Origin: Rhodanobacteraceae bacterium
GTDB taxonomy: Bacteria; Pseudomonadota; Gammaproteobacteria; Xanthomonadales; SZUA-5
NCBI GenBank assembly: GCA_016717705.1
Contig: JADKFD010000001.1
Location: 186,001-250,000 of the forward strand
Length of the DNA: 64,000 bases
Direction of reading: 5' to 3'
Part shown: one piece after another, positions 8,587 to 17,670 of the stretch
Position numbering within the stretch: the first letter of the stretch is position 1
Layout: each line of letters opens with the position of its first letter
Notes under the pieces: generated by a model
What the model was told of the DNA's origin: nothing
Databases searched by the model: none
What the model saw: the letters and a program-made list of their open reading frames with translations, nothing else
Program-made: the position numbers and the translations under genes

Positions 8587-9011
8587 CAGAACGGCAATGC
8601 CTTGGCGACCGCGAGGTAAATCACCGGAATCGCCAGCAGCAGCGACAACTCGTTGTACCAGCGAAAGAACACCGATCCCGGCAGCGGCAGATTGGCCGCG
8701 GCTTTCTTCAAGTAACGCCCGGTGACGATGTAATAGACCATCATCAGCACCACCAAGGTCAGCTTGACGTGCATCCAGGCGCCGCCAATCTTGAAATGCA
8801 GCCACAGGATCAGCCCGAACGCCAGGGCGATGCCGAACATGATATGTCCAAATCGATACAGTCGGCGCCCCATCAGCAACAGGCGCTCGCGCACCGCGGC
8901 CTGCGCACCGGCCTCGCCGATGTTGACCAGGATGCGCGGCAGATAGAACAACGACGCCATCCAGGCCATCACGAACAGGAGGTGCAGCGTCTTGATCCAG
9001 GGGTAGCTCAT
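8586..9011 (-). CDS. hemJ: protoporphyrinogen IX oxidase HemJ (CopD-like membrane protein)
   Basis: 142 residues with four predicted membrane helices. It starts MSYPWIKTLHLLFVMAWMAS, with the family's conserved membrane His in the first helix, followed by FYLPRILVN. A second conserved region is LHFKIGGAWMHVKL, then a GRYLKKAA loop. HemJ oxidises protoporphyrinogen IX to protoporphyrin IX in haem synthesis. Ferrochelatase is in the same window (24.4 kb), though not linked. The start at 9011 is chosen because residues upstream are encoded by a GTAG repeat. Confidence 0.85.
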   Translation of the reverse strand: MSYPWIKTLHLLFVMAWMASLFYLPRILVNIGEAGAQAAVRERLLLMGRRLYRFGHIMFGIALAFGLILWLHFKIGGAWMHVKLTLVVLMMVYYIVTGRYLKKAAANLPLPGSVFFRWYNELSLLLAIPVIYLAVAKALPF

Positions 9012-9079
9012 CGGTGCGCTTTCGGCCGGCTGGGTAGCGCAGACTGCCATGCGATGGGTCGCCGGGGAAGCGCGCTCAT

Positions 9080-9103
9080 GTAGGAGCGACGTGAACGTCG
9101 CGA
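9080..9103 (+). repeat. GTAG-footed palindromic repeat, family A variant
   Basis: Same as the other family A copies except that the centre reads GTGAACGTC, one base off a perfect palindrome. Located upstream of hemJ. Confidence 0.8.
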
Positions 9104-9170
9104 CCGCGTGGCCCGAGGCGGCGACGCGCAAACGGTCGCGACGCACGCATCGATCCTGCAACGACTCGCA

Positions 9171-9803
9171 TCAGCGCTCCCGCCGCACCCCCACCGGAAT
9201 TGCCGCCAGTCGCGCATATTCGCCTTCCTGCAGCAGCGCCGGTCGATCGTGGACCGCCAGCGCAAACGCCGTTGCATCCTGGCCGAAGAAGGGCTCGCCG
9301 TGCACGATCAGCGTCGGCACGCCAAACACGCCGGCCGCAATGGCTGCCTCGGTACTGGCCTTCAGGCCTTCCTTCACCGACGGCTGGGTAATCGCCGCGG
9401 CGACGTCCGCAATGCCCAGTTCGGCGCCAACCCCGGCCAGTTCGGCCGCGGTCTCACCGCCGTGGCCGTGTGCCCAGATATGTCGAAACACCCGCTGCAC
9501 CGCGGCAACGCCGCCGCCGGCAGCAACGATCAGGCGCAATGCGGCGAGCGGATTGAACGGGTGGCGCGGCGGGAAGCGCACCGGCACACCGAGTTCCTGG
9601 CCGCGCCAGAGCACGTAGCGATAGGTAAACTCGCGCTTGCCGCGAATCTCCGCCGGACCCAGCTGGCCGTGGTGGGACAGCACCGCGCCCAACACGACCG
9701 GACGCGGCTCCAGCGGCACATCCGGACGATGCTGCAACAGCCATTCCAGCTGCAGATAGGAAAACGGCGAGATCACATCGAAATACCAAGGCAAGGGGGC
9801 CAT
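9171..9803 (-). CDS. 2-hydroxychromene-2-carboxylate isomerase-like DsbA-fold protein
   Basis: 210 residues with the thioredoxin/DsbA fold of the HCCA isomerase/kappa-GST family. It begins MAPLPWYFDVISPFSYLQLE, where the Ser of DVISPFSY occupies the place of the glutathione-activating serine. Other family signs are PFNPLAALRL and the C-terminal GVFGVPTLIVHGEPFFGQD. In characterised members the enzyme acts with glutathione in aromatic compound breakdown. No such pathway is visible here, so the substrate is unknown. It is divergent from yidD. Confidence 0.82.
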   Translation of the reverse strand: MAPLPWYFDVISPFSYLQLEWLLQHRPDVPLEPRPVVLGAVLSHHGQLGPAEIRGKREFTYRYVLWRGQELGVPVRFPPRHPFNPLAALRLIVAAGGGVAAVQRVFRHIWAHGHGGETAAELAGVGAELGIADVAAAITQPSVKEGLKASTEAAIAAGVFGVPTLIVHGEPFFGQDATAFALAVHDRPALLQEGEYARLAAIPVGVRRER

Positions 9804-9941
9804 GGCGCGCTCCACGCAAGTTCGGGGGCCGAAAGCGGACCTTACACCGACCGGCGGCACTCGGCGCATGCCGACAGTCGCGGTGCGTCTGTCGTTCGCT
9901 GGCGCTATTGTCGCGGTTTCCCCAATCGACTCGAGCGCTGC

Positions 9942-10196
9942 GTGATCCGCTCGTTGCTGCTGGCCCTGCTGCGCTTCTACCAGCGCTTCATCAGCCCCTT
10001 GCTCGGCCAGCGCTGCCGCTTCTATCCCAGCTGCTCGCGTTACGCCGCGCAAGCCATTGCCAACCACGGCGCCGCACGCGGCAGCTACATGGCGGTGTGT
10101 CGCCTGGCCCGCTGTCATCCCGGCTGCGAGGGCGGCCACGATCCAGTGCCGCTGGTGTTCAGCTGGCGGCCGTGGCGGCGGGGAAGTAGTGAATAG
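9942..10196 (+). CDS. yidD: membrane protein insertion efficiency factor YidD
   Basis: 84 residues, the usual YidD size. It contains LLRFYQRFISPLLGQRCRFY, then PSCSRYAAQAI, and the later CHPGCEGGHDPVP, all hallmarks of the family. YidD helps YidC insert proteins in the inner membrane and usually sits in rpmH-rnpA-yidD-yidC; here it is away from that operon. I use the GTG at 9942; no suitable ATG is present. Its last codons run into a low-complexity inverted repeat starting near 10186. Confidence 0.88.
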   Translation: MIRSLLLALLRFYQRFISPLLGQRCRFYPSCSRYAAQAIANHGAARGSYMAVCRLARCHPGCEGGHDPVPLVFSWRPWRRGSSE

Positions 10197-10285
10197 TGAG
10201 TGGTGAATAGTGAGTAAAAACGGGCCCAAACGACCCTCTCACGTACGCCGGCTCTTACTTACTACTCACTATTCACTGCTCACTG

Positions 10286-10286
<1 letters not shown>
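10186..10286. repeat. low-complexity inverted repeat (GTGAATAGTGAGT units)
   Basis: GTAGTGAATAGTGAGTGGTG and further units on one side face CTTACTACTCACTATTCACT on the other, giving a long imperfect hairpin between the convergent yidD and cyoE genes. It may end transcription from both sides. Such ACTCACTATTCACT tracts occur at gene boundaries in various bacterial genomes. Confidence 0.75.
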
Positions 10287-11196
<910 letters not shown>

Positions 11197-11200
<4 letters not shown>

Positions 11201-11721
11201 TTGCCCAATGTGCTCCAGCGCAGCAGGTGGGCCACGTCCTTGCGCACGTCGGTGGGGTCGGCATCGGGCCGGTAGCGCATCATGGCGTTACCGGCGGGAT
11301 CGACCAGCATTACCGCGCCCTCGGTGAGCGCCAGGCGCGCGGCGACCGCGGATTGCGGTTGCCATTCGGTAAATGGCGTCGGCGGGGTCGCACCGGGTGC
11401 CGGCCAGGCGACCATCTGCACGCGGTCCATCTCCTTGCCCTGGGCTTCGCGAATATTGCCCAGCAGCGCGATGCGCCGCTCACATCCGGCGTCGCAACCA
11501 GCAGGAATGCGGACCAACACACTCCAACGGTGGCCGTCGGCGAATACGCCCGCGGTCTGGGCATCGTCGGCCAGGGCAATCACCGGCTCGATCAGCTCGC
11601 CGCGGTTGCGGGTGGATTGCGGCTCCCAGTGAAACCAGCGCGTCTGCAGCAGCAGCGCGAGCAGCGCTGGCAGCAGGAATGCCGCCACGATCATCAACAG
11701 TTGTAGTCGTCGTCGGTTCAT
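11197..11721 (-). CDS. membrane-anchored SCO/thioredoxin-like protein of the cytochrome oxidase assembly locus
   Basis: 174 residues with one N-terminal membrane helix (LLMIVAAFLLPALLALLLQ) and a periplasmic domain. The segment PAGCDAGCERRIALLGNIRE has a CxxxC pair in the position where SCO proteins bind copper, and LVDPAGNAMMRYRPDADP resembles the C-terminal strand of thioredoxin folds. Genes like this lie between SURF1 and cyoE in relatives. A role in copper or haem delivery to cytochrome c oxidase is inferred from fold and place. The ATG at 11721 places the helix right after a basic MNRRR start. Confidence 0.72.
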
Positions 11722-11735
11722 CAACAAGGCCAAAG

Positions 11736-12455
11736 TCAACCAGCACGCGCGGTGCGCCAGGCACGCCAGGCGAGCACGCAATAAATGATCAGCACGGTCA
11801 GTGACAGACCGAACCACTGCAGCGCATAGCCGCGGTGACGCTCCGGAGGAAGCATTTGCGCACGAATGGACTGCGCACGCGGCGCATTTCGATCTTCAAG
11901 CACCAAGTCTAGCAGCGGCAGCCCGAGGCGACGCTCGATCTCGGCCATCTCGATGCGCGTCACCAGCAGCGGCCATTCAGTCGCCAACGCCGCGCCCAGT
12001 TGCATGCCAGCCCCCGGGGGATCCAGCAATACCCCGGTCAATTGCTGCGGTCCGCTCGGCAGCACCGCGCGCGGCGCGGCTTGCGCGCGATCCGGCCAGG
12101 GCAGCCAGCCGCGGTCGATCAGCACGGCGGGTCGTCCGGCGGCGCGCTGCAAGGGCACATAGACACGTACACCCGGCTGTCCGTCGCGCAACTGGTTGTC
12201 GAGCAGGATCTGACGGTCGGCGCGCAACTCGCCGATCACACGGACGGCACGAAAGCGCGGATCGACCGATCCGGTTTCCAGTTCGGTCAACTCGACCAAC
12301 GGTGCATGCGCGGCAAGCTCGATGCCATCCAGCAAGGCCTGTTTGGCCCGCGCGCGGTCCAGTTGCCACCATCCCATGCGCGCCAGCCCAAGCGCACACA
12401 GCAACGCCAGTAGACCGAAGGCTATCCACTTGAATCTGGCTGTACCGCTCAGCAT
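11736..12455 (-). CDS. SURF1 family cytochrome oxidase assembly protein
   Basis: 239 residues with the family layout: one N-terminal helix (FGLLALLCALGLARMGWWQL), a periplasmic domain and one C-terminal helix (LTVLIIYCVLAWR). Conserved parts are GWWQLDRA, LLDNQLRDGQPGVRVYVPL and VLIDRGWLPWP. SURF1 helps insert haem a into subunit I of aa3-type oxidases. It is followed at 15 bases by the SCO-like gene, consistent with an operon running into cyoE. An alternative ATG at 12482 would add nine residues. Confidence 0.93.
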   Translation of the reverse strand: MLSGTARFKWIAFGLLALLCALGLARMGWWQLDRARAKQALLDGIELAAHAPLVELTELETGSVDPRFRAVRVIGELRADRQILLDNQLRDGQPGVRVYVPLQRAAGRPAVLIDRGWLPWPDRAQAAPRAVLPSGPQQLTGVLLDPPGAGMQLGAALATEWPLLVTRIEMAEIERRLGLPLLDLVLEDRNAPRAQSIRAQMLPPERHRGYALQWFGLSLTVLIIYCVLAWRAWRTARAG

Positions 12456-12542
12456 CCGCGTTCCATGGTGTTTACCGTCCATTGTCGACGGCTTGCGTAG
12501 ACTAGCGCCTGCTTCGTCTTCCGCCCGTTGAGAGGCGCCTTC

Positions 12543-12758
12543 ATGATCAAACTCGGGATCGTGTTGTTTCTGATCTTCATCGTCTACAACCTGGGCGCCG
12601 GCTGCTACTACATGCTGACCGATCACGGCCAGACCGACCGTGTGGTGCGCTCGCTGTCCTGGCGTATCGGCCTGTCGATACTGCTGTTTGGACTGATCGC
12701 ACTGGGCATCTATTCCGGCGTGATCGAACCCAATACGGTGATGCGTCACGGTAGCTGA
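12543..12758 (+). CDS. DUF2909 twin transmembrane protein
   Basis: 71 residues with two membrane helices, starting MIKLGIVLFLIFIVYNLGAG and ending GIYSGVIEPN. DUF2909 proteins are typically encoded within cytochrome c oxidase assembly clusters; here the gene is divergent from SURF1 with an 87-base gap that must hold both promoters. The biochemical role is unknown. Confidence 0.87.
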   Translation: MIKLGIVLFLIFIVYNLGAGCYYMLTDHGQTDRVVRSLSWRIGLSILLFGLIALGIYSGVIEPNTVMRHGS

Positions 12759-13144
12759 CGGGGAGAGTTGCAGCTCGCGTGAGTGTTCCGACAAGGGCAT
12801 TGGCGACCTGCAGGCGCGATCTTCGGATCGCGATCACCCGATTCGTCGCACAACCGGTCGCGACGCGCCCGTCGCTCTTGTCGAACTGACCGTAGGTCGT
12901 TGAAAGCAGGTCACGTTGTCTGCGCAGCAGACGACGTGACTCTCAGCCATGTCAGCTAGGCCGCCACGCGACCAAGGTGACCTACGTCCTCCCACACCGC
13001 TTCGGTGCGCAAACCAGGCATCGGCAGGCGGCGAGAATTCCTGCACCAGCCTGCTGCTGTTCGACAAGCTGCGCGGCGGACGATGATCAAGCCTCGGGCG
13101 CGGGCCCTGCACACCTCATCCCGACGCCCGGCTCCCGCAAACGA
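12759..13144. other. non-coding stretch with repeats
   Basis: No gene was found in this 386-base gap. It holds a small CGATCTTCGGATCG palindrome near 12819, a family C repeat (12891-12986) and no reading frame with protein-like composition. A terminator for exbB follows directly. Confidence 0.6.
12891..12986 (-). repeat. compound GTAG repeat, family C, inverted partner of 14899
   Basis: Contains GTCACGTTGTCTGCGCAGCA and GACGTGACTCTCAG, which recur in reverse orientation at 14899-14980. The two copies flank the exbB-pdxJ segment. Confidence 0.75.
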
Positions 13145-13170
13145 CGACGGCCCCGCGAACGGGGCCGTCG
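13145..13170 (-). terminator. strong hairpin after exbB
   Basis: Perfect 11-base stem CGACGGCCCCG / CGGGGCCGTCG with a CGAA loop, 25 bases past the exbB stop on the minus strand. The following bases on that strand (GTCGTTTG) are only mildly T-rich. Confidence 0.75.
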
Positions 13171-13194
13171 AGATCTCACCATGTACGGCCTGGA

Positions 13195-13941
13195 TCAGGC
13201 TTTGCCGGGTGCCGGACGGGCAGCCGCCGGGGCCTGCACACGCATGGTCGGCTGCGGACCACCGCCAACGCGGGCACCGGTCGCGAAGTAGTCGTGCAGG
13301 TCATGCGCGAATTCGTCGAACTGGCCGAGCGTCACGCGATTGGCGCGGACGAAGAAGTTGTAAGCCAACACCGACGGGATGGCGACGCCGAGGCCGATAC
13401 AGGTCATGATCAGCGCCTCACCGACCGGACCGGCAACCACGTCGAGCGATGCCTGACCGGAGGCACCGATCTTGATCAGCGCGTTGTAGATGCCCCACAC
13501 CGTGCCGAACAGACCGACGAACGGCGCGGTGGAACCCACCGAGGCCAGCCAGGTCAAACCATTTTCGAGCTTGGCGCTCTCACGGCTGACGGCCTGACGC
13601 AGTGCGCGATCGATGAACTCGCTGCGATTCAGTGCTTCGACGAGGCGGCTGCCTTCGTTCTTGGCGTGGTGAGCTGCGGCATTGGCGCATTCCAGCGCAA
13701 TCTTCGAGAACGGCTCGTTCGCGGGTTGCGATTCCATTGCACGGATCGCTTCCTGGGGATTCGTCGTCTGCCAGAAGGTCTCGATCACCTTGTGGGCGCG
13801 CGAGCGAACCGCGAAATTGCGCATCGACGCCGTGAAGATGAAGTAGAGAGTTCCCGCCATCATGATCGCCACCACCGTGAACACGAACTTGGCGACGTAA
13901 TCCGACGCACTCCACAGGTGCATAAAACCCATTTGTTCCAT
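13195..13941 (-). CDS. exbB: ExbB/TolQ/MotA family proton channel protein (second exbB copy)
   Basis: 248 residues with three membrane helices. The core has LASVGSTAPFVGLFGTVWGI and VAGPVGEALIMTCIGLGVAI, the proton channel helices of ExbB. It is closely similar to the exbB at 16.7-17.7 kb over the middle and end, so it is a paralogue. It is not next to tonB and has its own terminator. Together with the ExbD at 15.0-15.4 kb it could form a separate motor. The ATG at 13941 is preferred over the TTG at 13947. Confidence 0.92.
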   Translation of the reverse strand: MEQMGFMHLWSASDYVAKFVFTVVAIMMAGTLYFIFTASMRNFAVRSRAHKVIETFWQTTNPQEAIRAMESQPANEPFSKIALECANAAAHHAKNEGSRLVEALNRSEFIDRALRQAVSRESAKLENGLTWLASVGSTAPFVGLFGTVWGIYNALIKIGASGQASLDVVAGPVGEALIMTCIGLGVAIPSVLAYNFFVRANRVTLGQFDEFAHDLHDYFATGARVGGGPQPTMRVQAPAAARPAPGKA

Positions 13942-14053
13942 GACCAAGCCTCGTTTGATCTGAGTCGAACCCCGACGCAGGAGGCGTCGCGGAGCGCGCT
14001 ATCCTACACAGGATGCGGCACTCCCTTCTAGTGGGCAAATCGATGCCAACACG

Positions 14054-14836
14054 ATGATTCAGGCACTCTCTACGCAAAATATTTCGACACCTGTACTCAG
14101 CGTCAACTTGAACAAGGTTGCACTGCTGCGCAACTCGCGCGGTGGCGTACTGCCCGACCCGCTGCAGGCAGCGCGGGTGGCGATCGACGCCGGCTGCGGC
14201 GGCATCACCCTGCACCCACGTCCGGACCTGCGTCACGCGCGTCCGCAGGATGCGCGTGCGATGCGCGCGCTGTGCCGCAACGTTGAGTTGAACCTCGAAG
14301 GCAATCCTTATGCCGGCGCCGGTGATCGCTATCCCGGCTTTGTGCCCTTGCTGCTGGAATGTCGGCCCGAGCAGGCCACGCTGGTGCCGGATGGCGACGC
14401 GCAGCTGACGTCCGATCACGGCTGGGATCTGGTCACGGAGGCGGGGCGACTGCGTCCGTTGATTGCGCAACTGCGCGACGCCGGCATGCGTGTCAGCCTG
14501 TTCATGGATGTCGACTCACCCGATATCGAACGTGCTGCCGAACTCGGCGCCGACCGCATCGAGATCTACACCGGGCCCTATGCCCACGCGCATGCATTCG
14601 GCGATGCGGGCGCGGCGCTCGACGCCTGCGCCCGCACGGCCGAACGCGCCCATGCGGTTGGCCTCAAGGTCAACGCCGGTCACGACCTCGATCAACACAA
14701 CCTCGGGCCGCTGCTTCGCCACGTGCCATCAATCAGCGAAGTCTCGATCGGCCACGCGCTGATCAACGATGCGCTGTACGACGGCCTGGATCTGACCGTG
14801 CGCCGATATCTTCAGGCGATCTCCGCGGCCGCCTGA
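14054..14836 (+). CDS. pdxJ: pyridoxine 5'-phosphate synthase
   Basis: Condenses 1-deoxyxylulose 5-phosphate with 3-amino-2-oxopropyl phosphate to give pyridoxine 5'-phosphate, the last step of DXP-dependent vitamin B6 synthesis. 260 residues with the TIM-barrel signatures SVNLNKVALLRNSRGG, ITLHPRPDLRHA, EGNPY, and VNAGHDLDQHNLGPL, plus EVSIGHALINDAL at the end. In Xanthomonas-type genomes pdxJ follows exbD2 on the same strand. Here it is reversed relative to the tonB operon and flanked by inverted repeats, suggesting a local rearrangement. Confidence 0.96.
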   Translation: MIQALSTQNISTPVLSVNLNKVALLRNSRGGVLPDPLQAARVAIDAGCGGITLHPRPDLRHARPQDARAMRALCRNVELNLEGNPYAGAGDRYPGFVPLLLECRPEQATLVPDGDAQLTSDHGWDLVTEAGRLRPLIAQLRDAGMRVSLFMDVDSPDIERAAELGADRIEIYTGPYAHAHAFGDAGAALDACARTAERAHAVGLKVNAGHDLDQHNLGPLLRHVPSISEVSIGHALINDALYDGLDLTVRRYLQAISAAA

Positions 14837-14838
14837 GC

Positions 14839-14863
14839 GGGGGTGGCCGTTTCGGCCGCCCCC
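14839..14863 (+). terminator. GC-rich hairpin after pdxJ
   Basis: 11-base stem (GGGGGTGGCCG against CGGCCGCCCCC, one G-T pair) with a TTT loop, three bases after the stop codon. No T-run follows. Confidence 0.6.
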
Positions 14864-14898
14864 CGGCAGTGCGTTTGGCCGCGCAACGTGCATTCGGA

Positions 14899-14980
14899 CG
14901 TAGGTCACGTTGGCCGCGTAGCGGCCTACGTGACACCGCTGAGAGTCACGTAGTCTGCTGCGCAGACAACGTGACCTACT
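14899..14980 (+). repeat. compound GTAG repeat, family C
   Basis: Starts GTAGGTCACGTTGGCCGCG and ends in the opposite orientation at GTGACCTAC. Its second half is an inverted copy of the element at 12891-12986. Confidence 0.8.
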
Positions 14981-15011
14981 TTCAAGGCAGCACCGGCTCC
15001 AACAGTCGATC

Positions 15012-15407
15012 CTAGTCGAGCCCGACGCGCGCCACGCCGGCACGCTTGCCCATCGCCATCAGGCTGGCAACGGTCTCGAAGCGCACGTCTTCGGCTGCGC
15101 TGATGCGAAATTCGGCCTGCTCTTTTGCCGGCATCCGGCCGGCTATCTGCAGACGGGATGCGAGCATCGACTCGGACATCAGTTCGCCATCCAGGGTCAG
15201 GCGCACCTGGTTGCCGATCGCCTCGACGGTGATCTCGTGACGCGCCGGGATGGTGGCCGGATCCGGGCCGGGCGCTTGATTCGGCAGTGGCAGTTTGTGC
15301 GACATCAGCGGCGCGGCGATCATGAAGATGATCAGCAACACCAGCATCACATCGATCAACGGGGTCGTATTCAGATCCACCATCGGCGCAGCGGCTTCTC
15401 GCACCAT
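15012..15407 (-). CDS. exbD: ExbD/TolR family biopolymer transport protein (third exbD)
   Basis: 131 residues with a single N-terminal membrane helix. It contains the ExbD core MVDLNTTPLIDVMLVLLIIF with the membrane aspartate, followed by a short periplasmic domain ending VASLMAMGKRAGVARVGLD. It lies after the terminator of the tonB-exbB-exbD-exbD unit, so probably has its own promoter or belongs with the second exbB. I chose the ATG at 15407, 9 codons before the core motif; upstream codons look non-coding. Confidence 0.9.
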   Translation of the reverse strand: MVREAAAPMVDLNTTPLIDVMLVLLIIFMIAAPLMSHKLPLPNQAPGPDPATIPARHEITVEAIGNQVRLTLDGELMSESMLASRLQIAGRMPAKEQAEFRISAAEDVRFETVASLMAMGKRAGVARVGLD

Positions 15408-15656
15408 GTCTCGCTCCGGCTCGCGACGCAAGAATGCGTCGGCACCAGCGTACTCCGGCGCACGGCCGGACTGGCGCCGCTGCGCATCGGGCATTTACCG
15501 GGTGTTAGCGAATGCGCCGGCGCAGCCCGGCGCGCGCCCCGGGAGCTTGCGGCGACACCGAACCGGTGAATTGCTGTGCGATACATCGGCCTGCCGCAAC
15601 CCGTAGCGGCCGGTGGAGCCCTTGCGCTTGTCGCGTGGCGGGGTCGGAAAACAACA

Positions 15657-15677
15657 ACGCCGGGCGTTGCCCGGCGT
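15657..15677 (-). terminator. rho-independent terminator of the tonB-exbBD operon
   Basis: Nine-base stem ACGCCGGGC / GCCCGGCGT with a three-base loop, 25 bases after the last exbD of the operon. On the minus strand it is followed by the T-rich tail TGTTGTTTTCC, the best terminator in the window. Confidence 0.85.
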
Positions 15678-15701
15678 CGTGATTCTGCAATGGCTTTCAG
15701 A

Positions 15702-16175
15702 TCAACCCGGCGGCGGTCCCGATCCGTCACCGCCCGAAGGCGTGGCGAGGTTGTCGAAGCCGATGCGCTCGACGCGCGAGCGCTTGGCCGCGGCCAGAAT
15801 GCTGGCCAGCGCGCTGTAGGGGATGGTCTCGTCGGCCTCCAGCTTGTACTCGGGCTGATCGTCCTTGACCTTCTTGCCAACTTCGCGGAATTCGGTGAAC
15901 AACATCTCCTGGCTCACCGGTTCGTTGTTCAAACGGATTTCGACGGCGCCACCGAGGTCGCGCAGTTCCAGTCGCTTCTGTTCGATCTTGCTCTTGTCGG
16001 CTGGATCGGTCGACTGCTGCGGCAGGTTGATGCGCACTTTGTGCGCCAGCAACGGTGCGGTGATCATGAAGATGATCAACAGCACCAGCATCACGTCGAC
16101 CAGCGGCGTGGTGTTGATATCGACCATCGGCGAACTGCCCGCTCCGCCGCCACTTGGACCCGTACTCATTCCCAT
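15702..16175 (-). CDS. exbD: ExbD biopolymer transport protein
   Basis: 157 residues, one membrane helix. Starts MGMSTGPSGGG and has MVDINTTPLVDVMLVLLIIF with the proton-handling aspartate. The periplasmic part ends in a Gly/Pro-rich tail. It is the last gene of tonB-exbB-exbD-exbD, separated by 27 bases from the previous exbD and followed by a terminator. With ExbB it uses the proton gradient to energise TonB for outer-membrane receptor uptake. Confidence 0.93.
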   Translation of the reverse strand: MGMSTGPSGGGAGSSPMVDINTTPLVDVMLVLLIIFMITAPLLAHKVRINLPQQSTDPADKSKIEQKRLELRDLGGAVEIRLNNEPVSQEMLFTEFREVGKKVKDDQPEYKLEADETIPYSALASILAAAKRSRVERIGFDNLATPSGGDGSGPPPG

Positions 16176-16202
16176 GTTTGCAATCTCCTGCGCGAGTGCG
16201 GC

Positions 16203-16634
16203 TTATTCGCCGGGCGCGGTGACAAAACCAATCTTGCTGATGCCCTTGCGCTTGGCCAGATCGAGCGCGTTGCGAATGTGCTTGTACTGCACGCTGCGGT
16301 CGCCGCGAATCTTGATTTCCGGCTGCGGCTTCTTCGCGGCTTCAATCGCCAGACGCGACTCCAGACCGTCGAGGCCGATGGGATCGTCGACCCAGTAGTA
16401 CTGCACCAGACCGTTGCCCTTGTCCTGGACATTCAGCGTGATCGCGCGCTCCTCGGTCGAATCCGGCTCATTCGGAGCCTCCGGGATCGAAATCGGCACC
16501 TTGTTCTGCATCAACGGGGCCGTGATCATGAAGATGATCAACAGCACCAACATGACGTCCACCAGCGGCGTCGTGTTGATGTCGGTCATCGGACTGGCGT
16601 TTTGCTGGCCGCCACCGCCGGTACTCATTCCCAT
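16203..16634 (-). CDS. exbD: ExbD biopolymer transport protein
   Basis: 143 residues. The start MGMSTGGGG and the core MTDINTTPLVDVMLVLLIIF closely match the next exbD, so the two arose by tandem duplication. The periplasmic domains have diverged; this one contains VQYYWVDDPIGLDGLESRLA and ends KRKGISKIGFVTAPGE. Twin ExbD genes after ExbB are characteristic of Xanthomonas-type TonB systems, where the second copy is needed for only some substrates. Confidence 0.93.
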   Translation of the reverse strand: MGMSTGGGGQQNASPMTDINTTPLVDVMLVLLIIFMITAPLMQNKVPISIPEAPNEPDSTEERAITLNVQDKGNGLVQYYWVDDPIGLDGLESRLAIEAAKKPQPEIKIRGDRSVQYKHIRNALDLAKRKGISKIGFVTAPGE

Positions 16635-16688
16635 CTTGCTATTCCTTGCTGGGCGACCATCGAAGTGGCCGCACTTTGGCGATGACGA

Positions 16689-17659
16689 TCAGCCCTGGCT
16701 CGGCATGTGCTGCTTGGTGCCATAGCGTTGGCCGCGCACACGGTTGCCGGTTGCGAAGTAATCCAGCAGATCGTGCGCAAAGGTCGCAAAGCGCGCGTTC
16801 ATTTCCTTGTTGCTGCGGACAAAGTAGTTGTACGCCAGCACGCTGGGAATGGCGACGCCCAGACCGATGCAAGTCATGATCAGCGCCTCGCCGACCGGAC
16901 CCGCGACCACATCGAGCGTAGCCTCACCCGAGGCGCCAATGCGGATCAGGGCGTGATAGATGCCCCACACCGTTCCGAACAGGCCGACGAAGGGTGCGGT
17001 CGACCCGACCGATGCCAGCATGGTCAGTCCTGATTCCAGACGGCCGGCCTCACGATCCACACCGCTGCGCACCGCGCGATCGATGAACTCGTGACGGCTG
17101 AGCGCCTCCGCCATGCGTCCACCCAGCGCATCGGAATGGTGTTCGGCGGCAAATGCAGCGTCCAGCGCGATCTTGCTGAAGGGTTCGTATTCCGGCTCCG
17201 CCTTCAGCTGGTCGATCGCATCGCGCGGCGAGCGGGCGTCCCAGAAGGTATCCATCACGCGCTGGTAGCGCATGCGCACCGACACCAGACGCAACAGGTT
17301 GTAGAGAATGTAGAACCACACCAGCACGCTCATCACGGCGAGCACCGCGCCGGCGACCATGCCGACCATGTCGGCGTTGTCGAGCAGATGCGAAAAACCC
17401 ATCTTGCTCAGTGCCAGGGAGTCGGTGTTGCCCATCATCAGATCCAGGCGATCCATGCCCGGCAGCAGTGCGGACGACACGTCCAGACTCTGCCCGGCAT
17501 CACCGGGAAGCATCATGCTGGGGTCGGTCGACGCCACGGCACCGGGATGGGGGGCGGCCGGGGGGCGGCGGGCCGCGGGGGTCGTGGCGGGGGGGGCGTC
17601 GGGCGCGGGCGCGGCGGGTCCGCCGCAATTTCAGGAGTATTGGGAACTTGATCCTGCAT
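16689..17659 (-). CDS. exbB: ExbB proton channel protein of the TonB complex (N-terminal frameshift)
   Basis: The body from codon GTG 17537 down to 16689 gives 282 residues with three membrane helices and the core LASVGSTAPFVGLFGTVWGI and VAGPVGEALIMTCIGLGVAI. The natural start seems to be the ATG at 17659, 11 bases from the tonB stop and with a GAGG ribosome site. It reads MQDQVPNTPEIAADP and then needs one extra base, near 17617 in a run of three G (plus strand), to continue into an Ala/Pro-rich stretch and the body. The region also has a run of eight G at 17589-17596. Either a sequence error or a length-variable tract is possible; the short form from 17537 may still work because only a soluble tail is lost. 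Confidence 0.88.
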
Positions 17660-17670
17660 GACCGCTAACC

